Notes: generated by a model not told the origin, from the sequence alone. 64,000 bases of DNA from an uncultured Pelagibacteraceae bacterium (GCA_902590535.1 CACIXF010000003.1:84018-148017); one strand, 5' to 3'. Shown: positions 30,226-41,751, counted from the stretch's first letter. A program made the numbers and translations.

Positions 30226-31234
30226 AATTATTTTATTTTCTAATATCAGTTCTAAATCAGATGAAAATAATATCAAATACTATTCCAATGATGAAGGAAT
30301 TCTATCAATTATGTATCATCGTTTTAATGAGAATAAGTACCCCTCAACCAATATTAAAATGGATATATTTGAGGAACATATAAATATTATTAAGAACTCA
30401 GATTTTAATTTTCATAATCCAAATAATTTTGATGAACAGTTTAATAAACCAAAACAAAAAAAAGAAATTCTTATAACTATCGATGATGCTTTTGAATCTT
30501 TTTATACTGAAGCATGGCCTTATCTAAAAGAAAATAAAATTCCGTTTATTTTATTTGTTTCAACTGAACCAGTGGGAAAAAGAGGTTACATGACTTGGGA
30601 GCAAATTAAAGAGGTTGAAGGTAATGAATTTGCAAATATAGGACATCATTCTCACACTCATGAATATCTCATAGATGTAAGTAATGAAGAGTTTATTTTA
30701 GATATTGAAACGGCTAATAAAATTTTTCTAAGAGAACTTGGTTATATCCCTAACCTATTCTCATATCCCTTTGGTGAATATTCTAAATTTATGAAAGACT
30801 ATATATCTAAAAATTTCAAATATGCTTTTGGTCAGCATTCTGGTGTAATTGATTTAAATAAAAATAAATTTGAACTGCCTAGATTTCCAATTAATGAAAA
30901 ATATGGAGAGTTAAAAAGATTTAAATCAATTATAAATTATTTTCCCCTTGAATATAAAAAAATATTTCCTGAGGAAAAACAACTGTTTGAAAACACAAAC
31001 CCTCCAAATTTCAAAGTTGAATTTTTCAAGGAGCAAAAAGATTTATCAAATATTAATTGTTATTCTAATGAAGGAAACGTTTGGGAAAAATCAAAAACAA
31101 GTTTTGCCAATAACTCTTTAACGATTGAATTTAGAGAACCATTTAAACCTAGAAGAGGGAGAATTAATTGCTCTCTAAATGATAATGGAAAATGGAGATG
31201 GTTTGGTATTCAATTCCCTATAAAGACTCAGTAA
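30173..31234 (+). CDS. Polysaccharide deacetylase (NodB) family protein
   Basis: Signal-like N-terminus; ITIDDAFESFYTEAWPYLKENKIPFILFVST, GHHSHTH NodB motifs. Confidence 0.88.
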   Translation: MIIKKIFSLATSIISLFIIILFSNISSKSDENNIKYYSNDEGILSIMYHRFNENKYPSTNIKMDIFEEHINIIKNSDFNFHNPNNFDEQFNKPKQKKEILITIDDAFESFYTEAWPYLKENKIPFILFVSTEPVGKRGYMTWEQIKEVEGNEFANIGHHSHTHEYLIDVSNEEFILDIETANKIFLRELGYIPNLFSYPFGEYSKFMKDYISKNFKYAFGQHSGVIDLNKNKFELPRFPINEKYGELKRFKSIINYFPLEYKKIFPEEKQLFENTNPPNFKVEFFKEQKDLSNINCYSNEGNVWEKSKTSFANNSLTIEFREPFKPRRGRINCSLNDNGKWRWFGIQFPIKTQ

Positions 31235-31236
31235 AA

Positions 31237-32301
31237 TTAAATTAAACTTTCTAAATCTTTACTAGATGGCAATAGCTTCGCCTCATCAAAATCTTTTAGG
31301 TTATTCTGTTTAATAATTTTTTGTAAAACTTCTATATATTGGCTTCCTGTTTCTGCATATTTATCTAAATGTTTAGACAAAATTAAACTATCAAGAGATT
31401 TGTTTTGATTTCTAAGTTCAGTTCTTGCTTTTCTTAAATTTCTATATGTTGAATGAGTGTTTAAATTTCTTAAGTATGCTCTTACAGATAGCTGTAAGCT
31501 ATGAAATTTCATAACTTTATGATCTTTACCTTTATCAGCATTTTTAGGTTTTAATCCTTCTCCAGACCAAGTCCATTGTCCGAATAAAGCGTTTCCCTTT
31601 AAAGCAAATCTTGATGTACCCCAACCGGTTTCTTTAGCTGCTTGAGCTATTGCTAATGAAATTGGTATTTCATCCATTCTTACTTTTAAAGTAGATAAAT
31701 CATTTTTTCTTACACCGTATTGTTTATATTTTTTTTCTAACCATTTTTTTTCAATATCGGTGTTGCTGTTCTTATTTAAAATTGTAAATAACCTTTTTCT
31801 ATCAACCCTGATTTTGTTGTTTTCCTTAACTATTAGAGGAAGAACAATCTTTATAAACATTTCTTTTCTTTTTTTAGTATTTCCAATATTTTTAATTTCG
31901 TTTGGTAGAAGACCAATATCTATTGGTTTTACTAATTTTGTATCTCTTACATCTTTTAAATTATAATTTACCTCTTTAAATAGTGACTCAATCTCAGCTG
32001 TTGTATATCTGACTAGATTAATTTCAGAATTATTTTCCTCTAAAATATCATACAATAAATCTCTTTCATCAGAATCTGTTGTTGTGTCCTTTTCAATTAA
32101 TTTATCTTTATTTAAAGTATTATTTAGAATGTTTTTTGAATTATTGGTAAATTCTTTGTTATTAAAATTTTTATCTGTAAAATTAATAATTATCGGCGCT
32201 GCATAAAAGAATGAAATAAGAATAAAAGAACTTAAAAAAAACCGTGAAACTATATTAAGGCTTTTATTTTTTAAAAAACCTGATTTTTTAAATTTTCTCA
32301 T
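31237..32301 (-). CDS. Bax-like glucosaminidase domain protein
   Basis: ISLAIAQAAKETGWGTSRFALKGNALFGQWTW; SVRAYLRNLNTHSTYRNLRKAR; N-terminal TM segment. Confidence 0.85.
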   Translation of the reverse strand: MRKFKKSGFLKNKSLNIVSRFFLSSFILISFFYAAPIIINFTDKNFNNKEFTNNSKNILNNTLNKDKLIEKDTTTDSDERDLLYDILEENNSEINLVRYTTAEIESLFKEVNYNLKDVRDTKLVKPIDIGLLPNEIKNIGNTKKRKEMFIKIVLPLIVKENNKIRVDRKRLFTILNKNSNTDIEKKWLEKKYKQYGVRKNDLSTLKVRMDEIPISLAIAQAAKETGWGTSRFALKGNALFGQWTWSGEGLKPKNADKGKDHKVMKFHSLQLSVRAYLRNLNTHSTYRNLRKARTELRNQNKSLDSLILSKHLDKYAETGSQYIEVLQKIIKQNNLKDFDEAKLLPSSKDLESLI

Positions 32302-32307
32302 AATTAA

Positions 32308-32850
32308 TTATTGTATAGCAACAACCTCTTTTACCTCTGGTAAATAATGACATAAAAGATTTTGAACACCTTGTTTTAAAGTCATTGTTGAACTAGGACA
32401 GCCTGAACAACTCCCTTGTAATTGTACCTTAACAATTCCGTCCTTAAACTCTTTAAATTTTATATCTCCTCCGTCTCTAGCAACAGCAGGTCTTATTTTT
32501 TCTTCTAAAATTTTTACAATTTTTGATTCAATTTCACTTAAATCTAAATCTTCTTCTTTTATATTTTCATCAATTACAAACTCTTTACCATCTGCATAAA
32601 AATCATTTATTAGAGAAATTACGATATGCTTTATTTCGTCCCACTTAATGTTTTCTTTCTTATTAACTGAAATAAAATCTTGACCTAAAAAAATACCCTC
32701 AACACCATTTATTGACAAAATATTTTTCACCAATTCATTTTTCATATCTTCTTTATTTGTAATTTCATAAGGACCACTGTTCGAAACTTTCTTCCCAGGA
32801 AGAAATTTCAAAGAATTCGGATTCGGTGTTACTTCTGTTTGAACGAACAT
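32308..32850 (-). CDS. NifU-like/Nfu iron-sulfur scaffold protein
   Basis: Nfu N-terminal domain MFVQTEVTPNPNSLKFLPG and NifU C-terminal RPAVARDGGDIKF...GSCSGCPSSTMTLKQGV. Confidence 0.95.
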   Translation of the reverse strand: MFVQTEVTPNPNSLKFLPGKKVSNSGPYEITNKEDMKNELVKNILSINGVEGIFLGQDFISVNKKENIKWDEIKHIVISLINDFYADGKEFVIDENIKEEDLDLSEIESKIVKILEEKIRPAVARDGGDIKFKEFKDGIVKVQLQGSCSGCPSSTMTLKQGVQNLLCHYLPEVKEVVAIQ

Positions 32851-32902
32851 AAATTATATATAATGAATATTTTAAAAATTAAAACTTGATAATAAACTTT
32901 TA

Positions 32903-33904
32903 TTAAAAACCTACTATTTCTTTAATTCTTTCAATCTTTTTGGATGCAATTAAATTAGCTTTTTCAACTCCATCTAGAAGTATTTCATCTAAATAACTTT
33001 TGTCTCCTAAAAGTTTTTTTATCTCATTAGAAATAGGTTCAATTTTATTCACAAGTTCTTCAGCTAATTGTTCTTTAAATTCTGAAAAGTTTTTACCTGC
33101 GAAATTTTTTACTGAGTTTTCTAATGTGGAGTTAGTTAAACTTGAATATATTCCTAAAAGATTTTTCGCTTCTAATCTTTCATCAAGCACTTTTATATCT
33201 TGTGGCATAGGCAAAGGATCAGTTTTCGCTTTTTTGATTTTGTTTACTATTTGATCTTTGTTATCTGTTAAATTTATTCTACTTAAATCTGATAACTCTG
33301 ATTTACTCATTTTTTTTGAACCATCTTTTAAACTCATTATTCTTGAAAATTCTTTTTGAATTAAAGGTTCAGGAACTTGAAGAAAATTATCTAATTCAAA
33401 ATCGTTATTAAATTTTTGAGCTATATCTCTACATAACTCCAAATGTTGCTTTTGATCATCACCTACTGGTACATGAGTAGCATCATATAAAAGAATATCA
33501 GCTGCCATTAAAACTGGATAGGAGTATAATCCTATGCTGGCTTTCTCTTTATCTTTACCGGCTTTTTCCTTAAATTGAGTCATTCTATTCAACCAGCCCA
33601 TTCTGGCAACACAGCTTAATATCCATGCTCCTTCAGCATGAGCAGCTACTCTAGATTGATTAAAAATAATACTTTTTTTCGGATCTATTCCACTTGCAAT
33701 AAAAGTTGCAACAGTTTCTCTAATATTATTTTTTAATTCTTTAGGATCTTGCTTTACCGTAATTGCATGTAGATCAACCACACAAAAAATACATTTATTG
33801 CTATTATCATTATTTAAGTCTACAAAATTTTTTATAGCTCCTAAATAATTTCCTAGATGAAGATTACCTGTAGGCTGTACTCCAGAAAAAATTTTTTTAC
33901 CCAT
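32903..33904 (-). CDS. trpS: Tryptophanyl-tRNA synthetase
   Basis: [23 protein letters not shown] class I aaRS signatures. Confidence 0.97.
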   Translation of the reverse strand: MGKKIFSGVQPTGNLHLGNYLGAIKNFVDLNNDNSNKCIFCVVDLHAITVKQDPKELKNNIRETVATFIASGIDPKKSIIFNQSRVAAHAEGAWILSCVARMGWLNRMTQFKEKAGKDKEKASIGLYSYPVLMAADILLYDATHVPVGDDQKQHLELCRDIAQKFNNDFELDNFLQVPEPLIQKEFSRIMSLKDGSKKMSKSELSDLSRINLTDNKDQIVNKIKKAKTDPLPMPQDIKVLDERLEAKNLLGIYSSLTNSTLENSVKNFAGKNFSEFKEQLAEELVNKIEPISNEIKKLLGDKSYLDEILLDGVEKANLIASKKIERIKEIVGF

Positions 33905-33908
33905 AAAA

Positions 33909-35438
33909 TTAATACTTTAATTTAATATCACTCATTTGAAAAGCTTTGATAAAATAACAAACAATTAAATAAAATAATAATCCCAATATAACAGATAAAA
34001 CTAAATATAAAGATTTGATTGATTGATTAAATGCTAAATCGTTTTGGAAAAAATTTAACAAAAAGTCAAAAAATAAACCCATCATAATTGACGCAAAAAT
34101 TATTTTAATAAATTTAATAAAAAATATTTGATTAAAATAAAATAGTTGTCGATTTTTTAAAAATAAAAATAATAATATTGAATTAAACCAAGATGAAATA
34201 GATGTGGCTATTGGAATTATTATAAAACCAATTTCACTAAAATAATAAATACTAATAAAAATATTTAGCATTACTGAGATTAAAGAAATGTAAAATGGAG
34301 TTTTTGTATCATGGTTTGCAAAGAAAAAACTTGAAAAAACTTTTATCAAGGCGAAAGCAGGCAGACCTAATGCAAAATAATATAAAGCCAAACTTGAGTT
34401 GTTAACTGAATTTTCATTAAAAGAACCATAACCAAATAAAGCTGAAATAATTTGTTCTGATCCAATTATCAAACCGATAGTTGCTGGAAGACTTAAAAAT
34501 AAACTTAATTCGAGAGCTTTATTTTGTATTTGCAAAATCTTATTTTTTTTTCCAGATTGTATATGTCTTGATAGCTGTGGAAGAATCACAACACCAATAG
34601 CAATACCAGCTATCGCTAAATTAATTTGATAAATTCTATCTGCATAATATAAATAAGAAACTGCACTCGCTTGAAATGATGCTATTATCGTTCCAATTAA
34701 GATATTTATTTGAGTTACTCCAGAGGAAAAAATACTTGGTAAAAGTTTTTTAAAAAAAAACTTAACTTTATTACTTACTTTTAAATTAAAATTAAATTTA
34801 AGTGAATAATATTTTAATACATATTTATATAAAAATATTAATTGTAAAACACCAGCAAAAGAAACACCATAAGACAAATAATAAACTAACTGATCACCTA
34901 AAGATTTTGAAAAAATCAATACTAAAATTAAAACAATATTCAAAATTATTGGTGCTGCGGCTGGAGCTGCAAATTTATTATGCGAATTTAAAATTGCGGA
35001 AAAAAAAGAAGCTAAGCAAATAAAAAGTAAAAAAGGAAAAGTAATTCTTGTTAAATTTATAGCAACTTCCATTTTTTCTAGATCACCCACAAATCCTGGA
35101 GCAATAATTGAAACAAACGCAGGCATGAAAATTTCAATTATTATTGTTAAAAATAACAACCCTAAAAAAAGGAGATTAAAAATATCGTTAGCAAATTTGT
35201 TTGACTGTTTTTTTCCCTTAGTAATTTCTGATGAATAACTTGGAACGAATGCTGCATTAAATGTGCCTTCAGCAAACAATCTTCTAAAAGTATTTGGAAT
35301 TCTAAATGCTACAAAAAAAGCATCAGCCAACATCCCTGTTCCCAGAAAAATTGCTATTAAAATATCTCTTAAATAACCCAGCAATCTACTAATGATAGTA
35401 TATAAACCAAATGTGCCTGTTGACTTAAGTAAGTTCAT
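33909..35438 (-). CDS. murJ: Lipid II flippase MurJ (MviN)
   Basis: Polytopic; [50 protein letters not shown]. Confidence 0.96.
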   Translation of the reverse strand: MNLLKSTGTFGLYTIISRLLGYLRDILIAIFLGTGMLADAFFVAFRIPNTFRRLFAEGTFNAAFVPSYSSEITKGKKQSNKFANDIFNLLFLGLLFLTIIIEIFMPAFVSIIAPGFVGDLEKMEVAINLTRITFPFLLFICLASFFSAILNSHNKFAAPAAAPIILNIVLILVLIFSKSLGDQLVYYLSYGVSFAGVLQLIFLYKYVLKYYSLKFNFNLKVSNKVKFFFKKLLPSIFSSGVTQINILIGTIIASFQASAVSYLYYADRIYQINLAIAGIAIGVVILPQLSRHIQSGKKNKILQIQNKALELSLFLSLPATIGLIIGSEQIISALFGYGSFNENSVNNSSLALYYFALGLPAFALIKVFSSFFFANHDTKTPFYISLISVMLNIFISIYYFSEIGFIIIPIATSISSWFNSILLFLFLKNRQLFYFNQIFFIKFIKIIFASIMMGLFFDFLLNFFQNDLAFNQSIKSLYLVLSVILGLLFYLIVCYFIKAFQMSDIKLKY

Positions 35439-35490
35439 AAATAATATTAGTCTTAATTTTACCCCAATTGTACACTTATTGTTATCAGAA

Positions 35491-37776
35491 ATGAAAAAAA
35501 CAAAAGTAGATCATTACACAGATAAAGAAGCTTTAGCTTTTCATAAAGATAAAAAACCTGGAAAGATTGAGATTATTTCTTCTAAAAATATGACAACTAA
35601 GCGAGATCTCGCTTTAGCATATTCTCCAGGTGTTGCAGCTCCTGTTAAAAAGATAAGTGAAAACCCAGATGCAGCATATGATTATACAAGCAAAGGAAAC
35701 CTGGTTGCTGTAATAAGTAATGGTTCAGCGATATTGGGTATGGGAAATTTAGGTGCATTAGCATCAAAACCTGTCATGGAGGGAAAAGCTGTATTGTTCA
35801 AGAGATTTGCTGACATCGACTCAATTGATTTAGAAATAGACTGTAAAGACTCAAACGAAATAATTAATTCAATAAAAAATTTTGCACCTAGCTTCGGTGG
35901 AATAAATTTAGAAGACATAGCGGCCCCAGATTGTTTTATAATTGAGCAAAAATTAAAAGAAATTTTAGATATTCCAGTTTTCCATGATGATCAACATGGT
36001 ACAGCGATTATAACAACTGCTGCATTAATAAATGCTTTAGATATTTGTGGTAAATCAATAAAAAAAATTAAAGTTGTAGTTAATGGTGCAGGAGCATCAG
36101 CGCAGGCTTGTACAGAATTATTCAAAAACTCTGGAGTAAAACCTGAAAACATTGTCATGCTTGATAGAAAAGGTGTAATTTATGAGGGGAGAACAGAAGG
36201 GATAGACCAATGGAAATCTAGATACACAGTTAAAACTAAACTCAGAACTCTAGCTGATGCTGTCAAAGGTGCAGATGTTTTTTTAGGATTGTCTGCAAAA
36301 GGTGTACTAAAAAAAGAGATGGTTAAATCTATGGCAAAAAATCCAATTATATTTGCTTGTGCAAACCCTGATCCAGAAATTACTCCAGAGGAAATTAACG
36401 AAGTTAGAGATGATGCAATTATTGCGACTGGTAGATCGGATTATCCTAATCAAGTAAATAATTTAATTGGATTTCCCTATATTTTCAGAGGAGCTTTAGA
36501 TGTTAGATCCAAAACTATTAATGAAGAAATGAAAGTTGCAGCAGCTAATGCAATAGCTAATCTTGCAAGAGAAGATGTTCCAGACGAGGTTGTTGCAGCC
36601 ATGGGAGGTGAAAGACCTCATTATGGTAAAGATTATATTATTCCATCTACGTTTGATCCAAGATTAATCAGTGTAATACCAGCAGCTGTAGCTAAAGCAG
36701 CAATAGAAAGTAGAGTAGCGAGAAAAAATATAGATGACTTTGAGGTTTATAAAGAACAACTTAAACAAAGACTAGACCCAACAGTAACCATCATGCAAGG
36801 TATTAATTCGTTTATTAAAAAAAATCAAAAAAGAATTGTTTTCGCAGATGGTGAGGACGAAAATACTTTAAAAGCAGCAATTGCATTTAAAAATTCAAAA
36901 TTAGGTATTCCAATTTTAGTTGGAAAAGAAAGCAAAATTAAAGAACAAATAAAGAATATTGGTTACAGCGAAAATTTTGACATTGAAATTGTTAATTCAA
37001 AAGATGAAGAAAAAAGAAAAAGATATGTGAAACACTTATTTGAAAAATTACAAAGACAACAAGGATTATTGGAGAGAGATTGTGATAGAATGATTAGAAA
37101 CGATAGAGTTGTTTGGGCAACAAGCATGGTCGCATGTGGTGATGCGGACGGAGCAGTTACAGGTAATACTAGAAGATTTGGTGCCTCATTAGAAAAAATC
37201 CAACAAGTTGTTGATGTAAGAAAAGGTGAGATTATGTTTGGATTAAATATGATTGTTCATAAAGGTAGAACTATTTTTATTGGCGATACAAGCGTTCATG
37301 AGTACCCTACATCTGAACAAATGGCTGAAATAGCTATATCAACAGCCAGAGTAGTAAGACTTTTTGGATTTGATCCAAAAGTAGCTTTTGTTTCTCATTC
37401 TACTTTTGGGCAGCCTCTTACTAGTAGAACTAAACATATCAGAAATGCAGTTGAAATATTAAAAGAAAAAAAAGTAGATTTTAAATTTGATGGAGATATG
37501 CAGCCAGATGTTGCTTTAAATCCAGAATATCAAGAGCTTTACCCATTTGCAAACATCGTTGGTGAAGCAAATATTTTGATTATGCCTGGACAACATAGTG
37601 CTGCTATATCTTATAAATTAATGAAAACTTTTGGAGAAACAAAAGTTATTGGTCCATTATTAATCGGACTTGGACTTCCAATAGAGATTGCTCCGCTTAG
37701 ATCGTCAACCTCAGAAATTCTCAACTTAGCTTCCATTGCAGCATACTCTGCTAAGGTAATTGATTATAAAAAATAG
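35491..37776 (+). CDS. maeB: NADP-dependent malic enzyme with phosphotransacetylase-like C-terminal domain
   Basis: YSPGVAAPVKKI, PVFHDDQHGTAIIT, and C-terminal PTA-like domain; start set to MKKTKVDHYTDKEALAFH, not the longer ORF overlapping murJ. Confidence 0.95.
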   Translation: MKKTKVDHYTDKEALAFHKDKKPGKIEIISSKNMTTKRDLALAYSPGVAAPVKKISENPDAAYDYTSKGNLVAVISNGSAILGMGNLGALASKPVMEGKAVLFKRFADIDSIDLEIDCKDSNEIINSIKNFAPSFGGINLEDIAAPDCFIIEQKLKEILDIPVFHDDQHGTAIITTAALINALDICGKSIKKIKVVVNGAGASAQACTELFKNSGVKPENIVMLDRKGVIYEGRTEGIDQWKSRYTVKTKLRTLADAVKGADVFLGLSAKGVLKKEMVKSMAKNPIIFACANPDPEITPEEINEVRDDAIIATGRSDYPNQVNNLIGFPYIFRGALDVRSKTINEEMKVAAANAIANLAREDVPDEVVAAMGGERPHYGKDYIIPSTFDPRLISVIPAAVAKAAIESRVARKNIDDFEVYKEQLKQRLDPTVTIMQGINSFIKKNQKRIVFADGEDENTLKAAIAFKNSKLGIPILVGKESKIKEQIKNIGYSENFDIEIVNSKDEEKRKRYVKHLFEKLQRQQGLLERDCDRMIRNDRVVWATSMVACGDADGAVTGNTRRFGASLEKIQQVVDVRKGEIMFGLNMIVHKGRTIFIGDTSVHEYPTSEQMAEIAISTARVVRLFGFDPKVAFVSHSTFGQPLTSRTKHIRNAVEILKEKKVDFKFDGDMQPDVALNPEYQELYPFANIVGEANILIMPGQHSAAISYKLMKTFGETKVIGPLLIGLGLPIEIAPLRSSTSEILNLASIAAYSAKVIDYKK

Positions 37777-38370
37777 TTACTCTCTTTGAATTCTTAAATC
37801 TTCTACTAGTAATATGCTTGCTATTACATCTTCTACATCAAGAATTTCATTGGCCTCACTTATAACTAGGTCTTTTTCCTCAGGTGTAAGAGCAATTCCA
37901 TAGACATAAATTTTCTTTTGATATGTATCAATTTGATAGTTAGTTGCTTTTATATTTTTATTTACAATCAATGCAGTTCTCAATTGTGAGGTAATAAGAA
38001 TATCTTTTGCTGATTGTTTAAAATTAAATTTTTCTTTTATTTTAATATCATTTCTTACTGATCTAGCTCCTTTGGTTTCCCAAGCTAATTTGGTTATTTG
38101 CAATTTTTCATCTGGAGTATCTACTTTGCCAGTAATAAAAATTCTTCCATCTAAAACTTTTGTTTTTATACTAAGAAAATATTTTCTATCCTTAGCAAGG
38201 ATTTTCGCTGAAATAGTCTTTTGCATGATCGAATCGTCTATCTGGGTCCCTACAGTCCTTGGATCAAAAGCTACAGAAACTCCAGTTCCAACTAAACCTT
38301 TTGATCCAACACCAGTACAACCTGATAAAATAATTCCAATAAAAAAAATTATTAATAATTTAATTTTCAT
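37777..38370 (-). CDS. BON-domain lipoprotein (DolP/YraP-like)
   Basis: Lipobox ILSGC; two BON-type segments (ILDGRIFITGKVDTPDEKLQI; DTYQKKIYVYGIALTPEEKDLV). Confidence 0.85.
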   Translation of the reverse strand: MKIKLLIIFFIGIILSGCTGVGSKGLVGTGVSVAFDPRTVGTQIDDSIMQKTISAKILAKDRKYFLSIKTKVLDGRIFITGKVDTPDEKLQITKLAWETKGARSVRNDIKIKEKFNFKQSAKDILITSQLRTALIVNKNIKATNYQIDTYQKKIYVYGIALTPEEKDLVISEANEILDVEDVIASILLVEDLRIQRE

Positions 38371-39223
38371 TCTTTAATTTTAAGCAATAATTATAAATCT
38401 CTTTTTTTGATATTTTATTATTTTCACTTATTAAATGTGTTATTTCTTTGATTGAAAATTTTTTAATCATTGTACTTATTATATTCTTATCTGATTCACT
38501 TAATTTTTCAGAATCATTTTTAATTCGTAGTTTTTCAGATATTACAACAGTTAATTCACCTTTTAGTTCTTTTTCAAATAACTCCAAATCATCTATGTCT
38601 TTTCTAATATATTCTTCATAAAATTTTGTTATCTCTCTACATAAAACTATTTTTCTCCCACTAAAATTTTTTTTTATTTCAGGTATTATTTTATTTATTT
38701 TTTTTGGGGAAATAAAAAATACTAAAGTATTTTCGTATTTTGAGAGTCTCTTTAACTCAGTTTTTAAAAGATTTTTTTTATCTGGAAAAAAACCATAAAA
38801 TAAAAACTTATCTGAAAAACCACTTATTGATAAAGCTGCAGAGACAGCTGAAGGACCAGGGATGGGAAAGATTCTTATCGAATTATTAATACACTCATTA
38901 ACTAAAACTGAACCAGGATCAGAAATACTAGGTGTACCAGCATCAGATATCAAAGAAATTATCTTTCCAGATTTAAGATATTCAATTATTTTAATCAAAT
39001 TTTTTTTCTCATTAAATTTATGATTTGAAATTAATTTTGATTTTATTTGATATTTGTCTAAGAGATTTTTTGAAACTCTAGTATCCTCACATAGGATATA
39101 ATGAGATTGTTGTAAAACTTCAATTGCTCTTAACGTTATATCTTTTAGATTTCCTAGAGGAGTTGATACTAGATAAAGACCATTTTCGTATTCTTTTAAT
39201 TTAAATTGTGGTTTTATGATCAT
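38360..39223 (-). CDS. rsmI: 16S rRNA (cytidine(1402)-2'-O)-methyltransferase
   Basis: GLYLVSTPLGNLKDITLRAIEVL, CEDTRVSKNLL, SDAGTPSISDPG, PGPSAVSAALSISGF. Confidence 0.96.
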   Translation of the reverse strand: MIIKPQFKLKEYENGLYLVSTPLGNLKDITLRAIEVLQQSHYILCEDTRVSKNLLDKYQIKSKLISNHKFNEKKNLIKIIEYLKSGKIISLISDAGTPSISDPGSVLVNECINNSIRIFPIPGPSAVSAALSISGFSDKFLFYGFFPDKKNLLKTELKRLSKYENTLVFFISPKKINKIIPEIKKNFSGRKIVLCREITKFYEEYIRKDIDDLELFEKELKGELTVVISEKLRIKNDSEKLSESDKNIISTMIKKFSIKEITHLISENNKISKKEIYNYCLKLKNEN

Positions 39224-39257
39224 AATTTAGCTTAAAAAATATTATACTAACATCAAA

Positions 39258-40412
39258 ATGATCAAATTAATTAAAATTATTTATTTTATTTTTTTAATTT
39301 TCTACATTCTATTTTTTCAAGCTGTCAACGCTCAAGAAAAAATCAAAATAGGATTATTAGTGCCTATGACAGGCAGTAATAAGGAATTAGGAAATTCAAT
39401 TATTAAAGCTGTAAGATTGGCTGTGAAAGATATAGACAATGATTTAATAGAAATTTTTCCAAAAGATACTGCAACCAAAGCTAACCAAACTTTAAAATCA
39501 GCATTTGAATTAAGTGAAATAGGAGTGAAAGTTGTGATTGGACCCATATTTCACGAAAGTTTAGATTATTTGGATGAAATGAAGGATTTAACTTTTTTAT
39601 CTTTAACAAATAAAACTTTAGATCTTCCAAAGAATGTTATTTCTGCTGGAATTAATTCAACATCACAATTTAATACAATAAAAAGGTTTTTAGAAAATAA
39701 TCAAATACAAAAAACTATTTTTTTAACACCAATCCAAGATTATGAATTTGAAGTTAAAAGAGGAATGAAAAATTCAAAAATAAAAATTTATAAAGATTAT
39801 GAATATAACACAGAACCTACAAAACTGACAAAACAAATAGAAGAAATTACAAACTATAGAATAAGAAAAAAAAATTTAGAGGATGAAATTAAAAGAATAA
39901 AGAATTCGAATGAACTGAATAAAGAAAAAAAAATAAAAAGACTGGAAAAAAGATATACACTAGGTGGTTTAAACTTTGATGCTGTCGTAATTGCAGATTT
40001 TGATGAAAGTCTAAAAAGTGTATCTACATCACTTTTATATACAGACGTGCTTCCTAGAAATAAATATTTTATAACTTTAAATCAATGGTTTGATGAAAGT
40101 TTATTAAATGAAACTGATATTCAGCCATTATATTATCCATCAATAAATAAAGAAAATTTTGATAGCTACAAAATAAAGTATTTTAATGCATTTAATAAAG
40201 ATCCTAATCATTTGTCTTTGTTAAGTTATGATCTTGTTGGACTAGTTTATTATTTATCAATAAACTCAGATGTAAAAAATCTAAATAAAATTTTTAAGAA
40301 AAAAAATTCATTCAAAGGAAAAATAGGAGTTTTTGATATCAAAAATAATAAAATTTATCACAGACTTAATTTTTATAAAATTGAAGATCGAAAACTTATA
40401 AAAATTTTCTAA
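39258..40412 (+). CDS. Penicillin-binding protein activator/periplasmic-binding-like protein (LpoA-related)
   Basis: KIGLLVPMTGSNKELGNSIIKAVRLAV; divergent from rsmI as in the rsmI-lpoA arrangement. Confidence 0.75.
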   Translation: MIKLIKIIYFIFLIFYILFFQAVNAQEKIKIGLLVPMTGSNKELGNSIIKAVRLAVKDIDNDLIEIFPKDTATKANQTLKSAFELSEIGVKVVIGPIFHESLDYLDEMKDLTFLSLTNKTLDLPKNVISAGINSTSQFNTIKRFLENNQIQKTIFLTPIQDYEFEVKRGMKNSKIKIYKDYEYNTEPTKLTKQIEEITNYRIRKKNLEDEIKRIKNSNELNKEKKIKRLEKRYTLGGLNFDAVVIADFDESLKSVSTSLLYTDVLPRNKYFITLNQWFDESLLNETDIQPLYYPSINKENFDSYKIKYFNAFNKDPNHLSLLSYDLVGLVYYLSINSDVKNLNKIFKKKNSFKGKIGVFDIKNNKIYHRLNFYKIEDRKLIKIF

Positions 40413-40998
40413 TTTTTTTAAAGGCTTGATATCTATGATCCATCTTATATTTTTGGGATGGCTTCATTTCTCCAAAGGTTTTTCCTTTTTTTAAAGGAAT
40501 AAAAATTGGGTCATAGCCAAATCCATTCTTTCCTTTCGGTTCATTAGAAATATGACCCTCTACTTTTCCTAACACACAAGCAATTTTTTTATTTAAATAT
40601 GAAATAGAAAGAGCACAAACAAATCTTGCTTTAATTTTTTTATCTTTCCAATTTTTGTCTTTTTTATTTAGTTGTCTGTAAACTCTTTTTATAGCTTTAT
40701 TAAAATCTCCACGCCTGCCTCCCCACCTCGCAGAATAAATTCCAGGACTTTTGCTCAAAAAATCTATTTCTAAACCTGAGTCATCTGCCAAGCATATTAA
40801 TCCTGTTTTTTTTGAAAAATATTTAGATTTAATTAATGAGTTTTCTTTAAATGTTTTGCCATTTTCAGATGGACTTTTAATTTTAAATTCAGATGGAGAA
40901 TGTATTTTGATCTTTTTTGGCAATAAACTCCTAATTTCTCTTAATTTGCCCCTGTTATTGGTCCCAATGAGTAATTTGTTTATTTTTTGTTTAGACAT
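40396..40998 (-). CDS. rdgB: XTP/dITP pyrophosphatase
   Basis: LIGTNNRGKLREI, LADDSGLEIDFLSKSPGIYSARWGG, GKNGFGYDPIFIP. Confidence 0.96.
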   Translation of the reverse strand: MSKQKINKLLIGTNNRGKLREIRSLLPKKIKIHSPSEFKIKSPSENGKTFKENSLIKSKYFSKKTGLICLADDSGLEIDFLSKSPGIYSARWGGRRGDFNKAIKRVYRQLNKKDKNWKDKKIKARFVCALSISYLNKKIACVLGKVEGHISNEPKGKNGFGYDPIFIPLKKGKTFGEMKPSQKYKMDHRYQAFKKIRKFL

Positions 40999-41034
40999 CT
41001 AGAAATTAATAAAATCCTTACCATATAAGAGGTT

Positions 41035-41688
41035 ATGGAAAAAGAAGAAAACCAAAATAGTACTTCTGCGGATCAAAACCAGGATACATTAAAAGAAAAT
41101 GAGAAATCTGTAGAAACCTTAACGGAAGAAAATAAGCAAGAAGCAGACCAAGAACCTAAAGAAGAAATCAAAGAACCAACTCTGGAAGAAAAAATTGCAG
41201 AACTTGAAGACAAAGTGGCAAGAACTTTTGCTGAAATGGAAAATCAAAGAAGAAGGTTTGAAAAAGAAAAAGAGGATGCCTTTGAATATGGTGGTTATAG
41301 TTTTGCTAAAGAAGCATTAAACTTGATTGATAACTTGGATCGATCAAAACATGTTCTTGAAAGTGACGATAAGTTAAAAGAAACCGAAGCATTAAAGAAG
41401 ACACTAGAACACTTAGATATTATTAAAAAAGATTTAATCTCAATATTCGAAAAAAATAACATTAAACCTATTGATAGCCTTAACAAAAAACTAGATCCGA
41501 ACTTTCATCAAGCAATGATGGAAATAGAGGATGATACCAAAGAACCTGGAACAATAATCCAGGAAATTCAAAAAGGCTTTACTATAAAAGACAGATTACT
41601 TAGACCCTCATTAGTAGGGGTGTCAAAAAAAGTGACAATAAAAGAGGAAAAAACTGAAGAAAATCAGGAAAATACGGAAAATAAATAA
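41035..41688 (+). CDS. grpE: Nucleotide exchange factor GrpE
   Basis: Acidic coiled-coil N-terminus; DPNFHQAMMEIEDD; upstream of dnaK. Confidence 0.95.
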   Translation: MEKEENQNSTSADQNQDTLKENEKSVETLTEENKQEADQEPKEEIKEPTLEEKIAELEDKVARTFAEMENQRRRFEKEKEDAFEYGGYSFAKEALNLIDNLDRSKHVLESDDKLKETEALKKTLEHLDIIKKDLISIFEKNNIKPIDSLNKKLDPNFHQAMMEIEDDTKEPGTIIQEIQKGFTIKDRLLRPSLVGVSKKVTIKEEKTEENQENTENK

Positions 41689-41700
41689 TTATGAGATCAG

Positions 41701-41728
41701 CTTGTAGTTTCACATTTAAACCCTATAT
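41701..41728 (+). promoter_or_regulatory. Candidate RpoH-type heat-shock promoter for dnaK
   Basis: CTTG-N16-CCCTATAT ending 23 bp upstream of the dnaK ATG. Confidence 0.45.
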
Positions 41729-41751
41729 GACGAGAGAGAAACGTTAATATT

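Noticed and set aside
35392-35490. N-terminal extension of the malic enzyme overlapping murJ
   Set aside because: The conserved protein begins near MKKTKVDHYTDKEAL; the upstream part is antisense to the murJ start.
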